Assembly: GCF_001552175.1 (NCBI RefSeq)
Contig: NZ_BCQR01000009.1
Coordinates: 42,011 to 106,010, forward strand
DNA: 64,000 bases
Source: Actinomadura kijaniata NBRC 14229
GTDB taxonomy: Bacteria; Actinomycetota; Actinomycetes; Streptosporangiales; Streptosporangiaceae
Reading direction: 5' to 3'
Each line of letters begins with the position of its first letter. Positions within the stretch are counted from its first letter, which is position 1. Shown here piece by piece: positions 59,792 to 64,000 of the stretch. The translations under genes were made by a program, and so were the position numbers. Under the pieces are notes generated by a model that worked only from the letters and a program-made list of their open reading frames with translations, searched no databases and was not told where the DNA came from.

Positions 59792-60203
59792 CCATCACGG
59801 CGCGGGACCGGCATGAACGGCGGGGGCCGCACAGGTCGTACCACCCGATAGGACCCGCCCGAATTCCGGCGAGACGCATGAACTCGTTTTTGAGGTGATA
59901 CCTCTGGAAGTACGGGGTTACGACTCGCTGGAAGCGGGACGTCGACATGACGGGCGGAACGACCGGCCACGGCGGCGCCTTACCGCCGCGCCACGACACC
60001 AGCCACGGCGACGCGCACCGGACGCGGTGCCCGCGAGCCGCCGCCCCGCCTCGCCCTCTCACCCCCGGGGACCCTCGGAGTTCCCGTTCCCCGATAAGAG
60101 CATTCGTTCCCGGACGTAACCTAATGAAGGTAAGCCTAAGTAGCGCCACGATCCTGGGTGCCTCCCCCAGGACGGACGCTGCGCGTCGAGGAGGTCATCC
60201 TCT
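59792..60203. other. Gene-free stretch upstream of korA
   Basis: No supported gene is seen. The stretch holds the short palindrome GAGGTGATACCTC (59892-59904) and an AT-richer patch with ACCTAATGAAGGTAAGCC near 60119-60138. The korA ribosome binding site GAGGAGG lies at about 60188-60195. Confidence 0.5.
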
Positions 60204-62045
60204 GTGACCAAACAGGTCCAGCAACTCGACCGCGTCATCATCCGCTTCGCCGGTGACTCCGGTGACGGCATGCAGCTGACCGGTGACCGCTTCACCCAGG
60301 AGACGGCGGCATTCGGCAACGACCTGTCGACCTTGCCGAACTTCCCCGCCGAGATCCGCGCCCCGGCAGGGACCCTCCCCGGCGTCTCCAGCTTCCAGCT
60401 CCACTTCGCCGACCACGACATCCTGACCCCCGGTGACGCGCCCAACGTCCTGGTGGCCATGAACCCGGCGGCGCTGAAGGCCAACCTCGGCGACCTGCCG
60501 CGCGGCGCCGACCTGATCGTCAACACCGACGAGTTCACCAAGCGCAACCTGGCCAAGGTCGGGTACGCGTCCAACCCCGTCGAGGACGAGTCGCTCAGCG
60601 AGTATCGGGTGCACGCGCTGCCGCTCACCTCGATGACCGTGAAGGCCCTTGAGGACTTCGACATCTCCAAGAAGGACGCCGAGCGCGCGAAGAACATGTT
60701 CGCGCTGGGCCTGCTGTCGTGGCTGTACCACCGGCCGACCGAGGGCACGCTCGCGTTCCTGGAGAAGAAGTTCGCGAAGAAGCCCGAGATCATGAAGGCC
60801 AACATCGCCGCGTTCCAGGCGGGCTGGTCGTTCGGTGAGACGACCGAGGCGTTCTCGGTCCAGTACGAGATCAAGCCCGCCGACCACGAGCCGGGCCTGT
60901 ACCGCAACATCACCGGCAACACCGCGCTGGCCTACGGCCTGGTCGCGGCCGGCCAGCTCAGCGGCCTGCCGATCTACCTGGGCTCCTACCCGATCACCCC
61001 GGCCTCCGACATCCTGCACGAGCTGTCCAGGCACAAGCGGTTCGGCGTGCGGACGTTCCAGGCCGAGGACGAGATCGCGGCGGTCGGCGCGGCGCTCGGC
61101 GCCTCGTTCGGCGGCTCGCTCGGCGTGACCACCACCTCCGGGCCGGGGCTGGCGCTCAAGAGCGAGACCATCGGCCTGGCGGTGGCGACCGAGCTGCCGC
61201 TGGTCGTGGTGGACGTGCAGCGCGCCGGTCCCTCGACCGGCATGCCCACCAAGACCGAGCAGGCCGACCTGCTCCAGGCCATGCACGGCCGCAACGGCGA
61301 GGCCCCCGTCCCGGTGATCGCGCCGCGGTCCCCGGCGGACTGCTTCGACGCGGCGCTGGAGGCGGGCCGGATCGCGGTCAAGTACCGCACCCCGGTCATC
61401 CTGCTGTCGGACGGCTACCTGGCCAACGGCTCGGAGCCGTGGAAGATCCCGGACGTGGCCGCGCTGCCGCGCATCGAGCCGGACTTCGCACCCGCCGACC
61501 AGGAGGACTTCCAGCCGTTCCAGCGCGACCCGGAGACCCTGGCGCGGCCGTGGGCGATCCCGGGCACGCCCGGCCTGGAGCACCGGATCGGCGGTCTGGA
61601 GAAGGCCGACGGCTCGGGCAACATCTCCTACGACCCGGCCAACCACGACCGGATGGTCCGGCTCCGCCAGGCCAAGGTCGACGGCATCGCCAGGGACATC
61701 GAGCCGCTCGCCGTGGACGACCCGTCCGGCGAGGCGAGGGTGCTGGTCCTGGGATGGGGCGGCACCTACGGCGCGATCTCGGCGGCGGTGCGGCGCGTGC
61801 GCCGGTCCGGCCAGCGCGTCGCGCAGGCCCACCTGCGCCACCTCAACCCGTTCCCGGCCAACATCGAGCAGGTGCTGCGCTCCTACGACAGGGTCGTGGT
61901 GCCGGAGATCAACCTGGGCCAGCTCGCGCTGCTGCTGCGCGGCCGGTTCCTGGTCGATGTGATCGGCTACAACCGGGTCCGCGGCCTGCCGTTCAAGGCG
62001 GAGGAGCTGGCGGGCGTCATCCAGGATGTGATCGACAGTGAGTGA
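60204..62045 (+). CDS. korA: 2-oxoacid:ferredoxin oxidoreductase, gamma-alpha fused subunit
   Basis: In this 613-residue protein the N-terminal gamma-type domain (about 1-180; FAGDSGDGMQLTGDRFTQET) is fused to the alpha-type pyrimidine-binding domain (about 200-610; GSYPITPASDILHELS, TTTSGPGLALKSETIGLAV). With KorB it converts a 2-oxoacid (often 2-oxoglutarate) and CoA to acyl-CoA with reduction of ferredoxin. GTG 60204 has GAGGAGG upstream. The end overlaps korB by 8 bases. Confidence 0.94.
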   Translation: MTKQVQQLDRVIIRFAGDSGDGMQLTGDRFTQETAAFGNDLSTLPNFPAEIRAPAGTLPGVSSFQLHFADHDILTPGDAPNVLVAMNPAALKANLGDLPRGADLIVNTDEFTKRNLAKVGYASNPVEDESLSEYRVHALPLTSMTVKALEDFDISKKDAERAKNMFALGLLSWLYHRPTEGTLAFLEKKFAKKPEIMKANIAAFQAGWSFGETTEAFSVQYEIKPADHEPGLYRNITGNTALAYGLVAAGQLSGLPIYLGSYPITPASDILHELSRHKRFGVRTFQAEDEIAAVGAALGASFGGSLGVTTTSGPGLALKSETIGLAVATELPLVVVDVQRAGPSTGMPTKTEQADLLQAMHGRNGEAPVPVIAPRSPADCFDAALEAGRIAVKYRTPVILLSDGYLANGSEPWKIPDVAALPRIEPDFAPADQEDFQPFQRDPETLARPWAIPGTPGLEHRIGGLEKADGSGNISYDPANHDRMVRLRQAKVDGIARDIEPLAVDDPSGEARVLVLGWGGTYGAISAAVRRVRRSGQRVAQAHLRHLNPFPANIEQVLRSYDRVVVPEINLGQLALLLRGRFLVDVIGYNRVRGLPFKAEELAGVIQDVIDSE

Positions 62046-63114
62046 GAACGGCGTGAACGGCGTGAACGGCCACGGCCACCGGGCGCTCTCGCTGGTGCCG
62101 AAGACCGACGCCAAGCAGACGCTGAAGGACTTCAAGACCGACCAGGAGGTCCGCTGGTGCCCCGGCTGCGGTGACTACGCGATCCTCGCGGCCGTGCAGT
62201 CGTTCCTGCCGGAGCTGGGGCTGCGCCGGGAGAACATCACGTTCGTGTCCGGCATCGGCTGCTCGTCGCGGTTCCCGTACTACATGAACACCTACGGGTT
62301 CCACTCGATCCACGGCCGCGCCCCCGCGATCGCGACCGGCCTGGCCACGTCCCGGCCGGACCTGTCGGTGTGGGTGGTGACCGGGGACGGCGACGCGCTG
62401 TCGATCGGCGGCAACCACCTGATCCACGCGCTGCGCCGCAACGTCAACCTGAAGATCCTGCTGTTCAACAACCGGATCTACGGGCTGACCAAGGGCCAGT
62501 ACTCGCCCACCTCCGAGGTCGGCAAGATCACCAAGTCGACGCCGATGGGCTCGCTGGACGCGCCGTTCAACCCGATCTCGCTGGCGATCGGCGCGGAGGG
62601 CACGTTCGTGGCGCGCACCATCGACTCCGACCGCAAGCACCTGCAGTCGGTGCTGCGCGCGGCCGCCCAGCACGAGGGCACCGCGCTGGTGGAGATCTAC
62701 CAGAACTGCAACATCTTCAACGACGGGGCGTTCGACCCGCTGAAGGACGCCGCGGTCCGCGACGACGTCACCATCCGCCTGGAGGACGGCCAGCCGATCG
62801 TGTTCGGCGCGAACGGCGAGAAGGCGCTGCGCCGGACCAACACCGGCGCGTTCGAGGTCGTCAACGTCACCGACGTGGACCCGTCGGAGATCGCGGTGCA
62901 CGACGCGGGCAACCCGGACCCGTCGCAGGCGTTCGCGCTGTCGCGGCTGGACCAGCCCGCGTTCACGCACACCCCGATCGGCGTCTTCCGTAACGTGGAC
63001 CGCCCCTCCTACGACGAGGAGATGCGGGCGCAGATGGACGACGCCGTGGCCAAGCAGGGCGCGGGCGATCTGGCGGCGCTGCTGAGCAGCGGCGACACCT
63101 GGCGGATCGACTGA
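62038..63114 (+). CDS. korB: 2-oxoacid:ferredoxin oxidoreductase, beta subunit
   Basis: The 358-residue TPP-binding subunit shows the cluster-ligand segment WCPGCGDYAIL (about residue 40), ITFVSGIGCSSRFPYY, the TPP motif TGDGDALSIGGNHLIHALRR (about 115) and NNRIYGLTKGQYSPTS, all typical of KorB. GTG 62038 lies in the end of korA. A terminator follows. Confidence 0.94.
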   Translation: MSENGVNGVNGHGHRALSLVPKTDAKQTLKDFKTDQEVRWCPGCGDYAILAAVQSFLPELGLRRENITFVSGIGCSSRFPYYMNTYGFHSIHGRAPAIATGLATSRPDLSVWVVTGDGDALSIGGNHLIHALRRNVNLKILLFNNRIYGLTKGQYSPTSEVGKITKSTPMGSLDAPFNPISLAIGAEGTFVARTIDSDRKHLQSVLRAAAQHEGTALVEIYQNCNIFNDGAFDPLKDAAVRDDVTIRLEDGQPIVFGANGEKALRRTNTGAFEVVNVTDVDPSEIAVHDAGNPDPSQAFALSRLDQPAFTHTPIGVFRNVDRPSYDEEMRAQMDDAVAKQGAGDLAALLSSGDTWRID

Positions 63115-63134
63115 CCTGTCGGCTCGACCCTCGG

Positions 63135-63166
63135 GGGCCCGGTTTCCGATCAACGGAACCGGGCCC
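63135..63166 (+). terminator. Probable terminator after korB
   Basis: GGGCCCGGTT and AACCGGGCCC pair, extended by CCG/CGG across a one-base bulge, around an ATCAA loop, 20 bases after korB. Confidence 0.7.
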
Positions 63167-63278
63167 TCGCGCGTCTTCCCCTTCGGAGCCGGACGGTGTC
63201 CGGCTTCGGCCGGTCGCACGGTGCGTGGGACCGCCCGTTGCTGGAACACTTGTAGATCATGCCGCCGGGGAGGTGACG

Positions 63279-64000
63279 ATGCGGGTCGTGCCGCGCCGTA
63301 GCAAGGATCGTCAGGAGCGGGAGGCCGCCGCGCCGCGGACCGTTCCCGAGCCCGCGCCCGCGTCGGAACCCGCGCCGGAGGCGAAGGCCGTGCCGGAGAC
63401 GAGGTCCGCGCCGGAGAAACCGGGACGCCGGGAACGCCGGAGGGCACGGAAGGCGACGAGCCCCCCACCCGCCGAGGCCGCCGCGCCCGAGAAGGCCACG
63501 AAGGACCCGGAACGCCGGGAAGAACGCGAGACGCCGGAGGCCGCGAGCCCTCAGCCCGCCGCGGGGCCGGAGACACCGCCCGCGTCCGAGGAGACCGCAA
63601 GGAACCCCGAACGCCAGACACCGGAGGCCGCGGGCCCCCAGCCCACCGCAGGGCCGAAGACACCCGCGTCTGAGGAGACCGCAAGGAACCCGGAACGCCA
63701 GACGCCGGAGGCAGCGGATCCCCAGCCCACCGCAGGACCGAAGACACCCGCGCCCGGGGGGATCGCGAAGAGCCCGGGACGCGAAGCTCAGCAGACGGTG
63801 ACTCCCCAGCCCACCGCGGGGTCGGGGACACCCGCCTCCCGGGAAGGCGCGAAGGACCCGGAACGCGGGACGCCGGAGGCGAAGGCCGCGCCGACGAAGG
63901 TCGGCAAGAAGCCGGGGCGGCGGGAGCGGCGGAAGGCGCGGAAGGCGGCGCGTTCGGCGTCCGGCGGGGCGTCCGCCGCGGAGGCCGCGCCGCCGATGGA
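63279..64000 (+). CDS. Pro/Glu/Arg-rich repeat protein (partial, runs off the window)
   Basis: ATG 63279 with GGGGAGG upstream opens a frame without stop to the window end (240 codons so far). The sequence is low-complexity, rich in Pro, Glu, Ala and Arg. It has imperfect tandem units of about 29 residues (EETARNPERQTPEAA, PQPTAGPKTP) and basic patches PGRRERRRARKA and PGRRERRKARKA near both ends. It may be a disordered linker region before a domain outside the window. No function can be given. Confidence 0.75.
   Translation, partial: MRVVPRRSKDRQEREAAAPRTVPEPAPASEPAPEAKAVPETRSAPEKPGRRERRRARKATSPPPAEAAAPEKATKDPERREERETPEAASPQPAAGPETPPASEETARNPERQTPEAAGPQPTAGPKTPASEETARNPERQTPEAADPQPTAGPKTPAPGGIAKSPGREAQQTVTPQPTAGSGTPASREGAKDPERGTPEAKAAPTKVGKKPGRRERRKARKAARSASGGASAAEAAPPM

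Noticed and set aside
59892..59904. Palindrome GAGGTGATACCTC upstream of korA as an operator
   Set aside because: Five-base arms are too short to stand out in a 400-base intergenic stretch, with no regulator nearby. It is mentioned only as content.
60119..60145. Possible DtxR/IdeR iron box (ACCTAATGAAGGTAAGCCTAA region)
   Set aside because: Only about 11 of 19 positions fit the consensus, and the second half-site is missing. Not good enough to call.
60195..62135. Long minus-strand frame opposite korA
   Set aside because: It is a shadow of korA. The plus strand carries all family motifs.

Overview
The window is high-GC DNA with many GTG starts, tightly overlapping genes, a WhiB-like protein, a putative F420/PPOX-type enzyme and a nuo cluster next to a 2-oxoacid:ferredoxin oxidoreductase. 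This points to a filamentous actinomycete, plausibly of the Streptosporangiales/Thermomonosporaceae type (inference; no 16S or marker gene is present). Region 1 (1-11,604) is a type I-E CRISPR-Cas locus. It holds the 3' end of one array (1-551), a short reverse-oriented array with its own AT-rich leader (869-1135), the effector operon cas3-casA-casB-casC-casD-casE (1316-8654) with every gene overlapping the next, and a 48-repeat array (8710-11604) that starts only 55 bases after casE. No cas1 or cas2 is visible. Region 2 (about 12-39.65 kb) is an actinomycete integrative and conjugative element (AICE). Its right end is an integrase gene abutting the 3' end of a tRNA-Tyr. Reading leftward from the tRNA it holds the integrase, two excisionase-like genes, a prim-pol and a helicase-like replication gene separated by an iteron field, a third excisionase-like gene, an FtsK/SpoIIIE-type DNA translocase with a repeat field just downstream that resembles a Streptomyces-type transfer (clt) locus, Spd-like membrane proteins, a DUF488 gene with a convergent partner, a long train of small zinc-ribbon and HTH genes including a WhiB-like gene, and a left cluster of GntR regulator, DUF5919-like regulator and inositol-phosphatase-family gene. 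No left attachment site was recognised, so the left border of the element, and whether it includes the CRISPR-Cas locus, stays open. Region 3 (39.65-64 kb) is ordinary chromosome: tRNA-Tyr, a CHAP/peptidoglycan-binding protein, YajQ, an XRE regulator divergent from a methionine aminopeptidase, HtpX, and a partial complex I cluster in two minus-strand blocks (nuoA-B-C-H and nuoI-J-K-L-M-N) separated by four plus-strand genes. nuoD, E, F and G are absent here. NuoB carries a long C-terminal extension of five 39-residue repeats. Two paralogous membrane-anchored proteins, a cysteine-rich leader-peptide ORF, korA-korB and the start of a Pro/Glu/Arg-rich repeat protein follow. The likely logic of region 3 is oxidation of 2-oxoacids by KorAB to reduced ferredoxin, which could feed a complex I that lacks its NADH module (inference). 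The logic of region 2 is excision (Int/Xis), extrachromosomal replication (prim-pol, helicase, iterons) and double-stranded DNA transfer (Tra plus Spd proteins).
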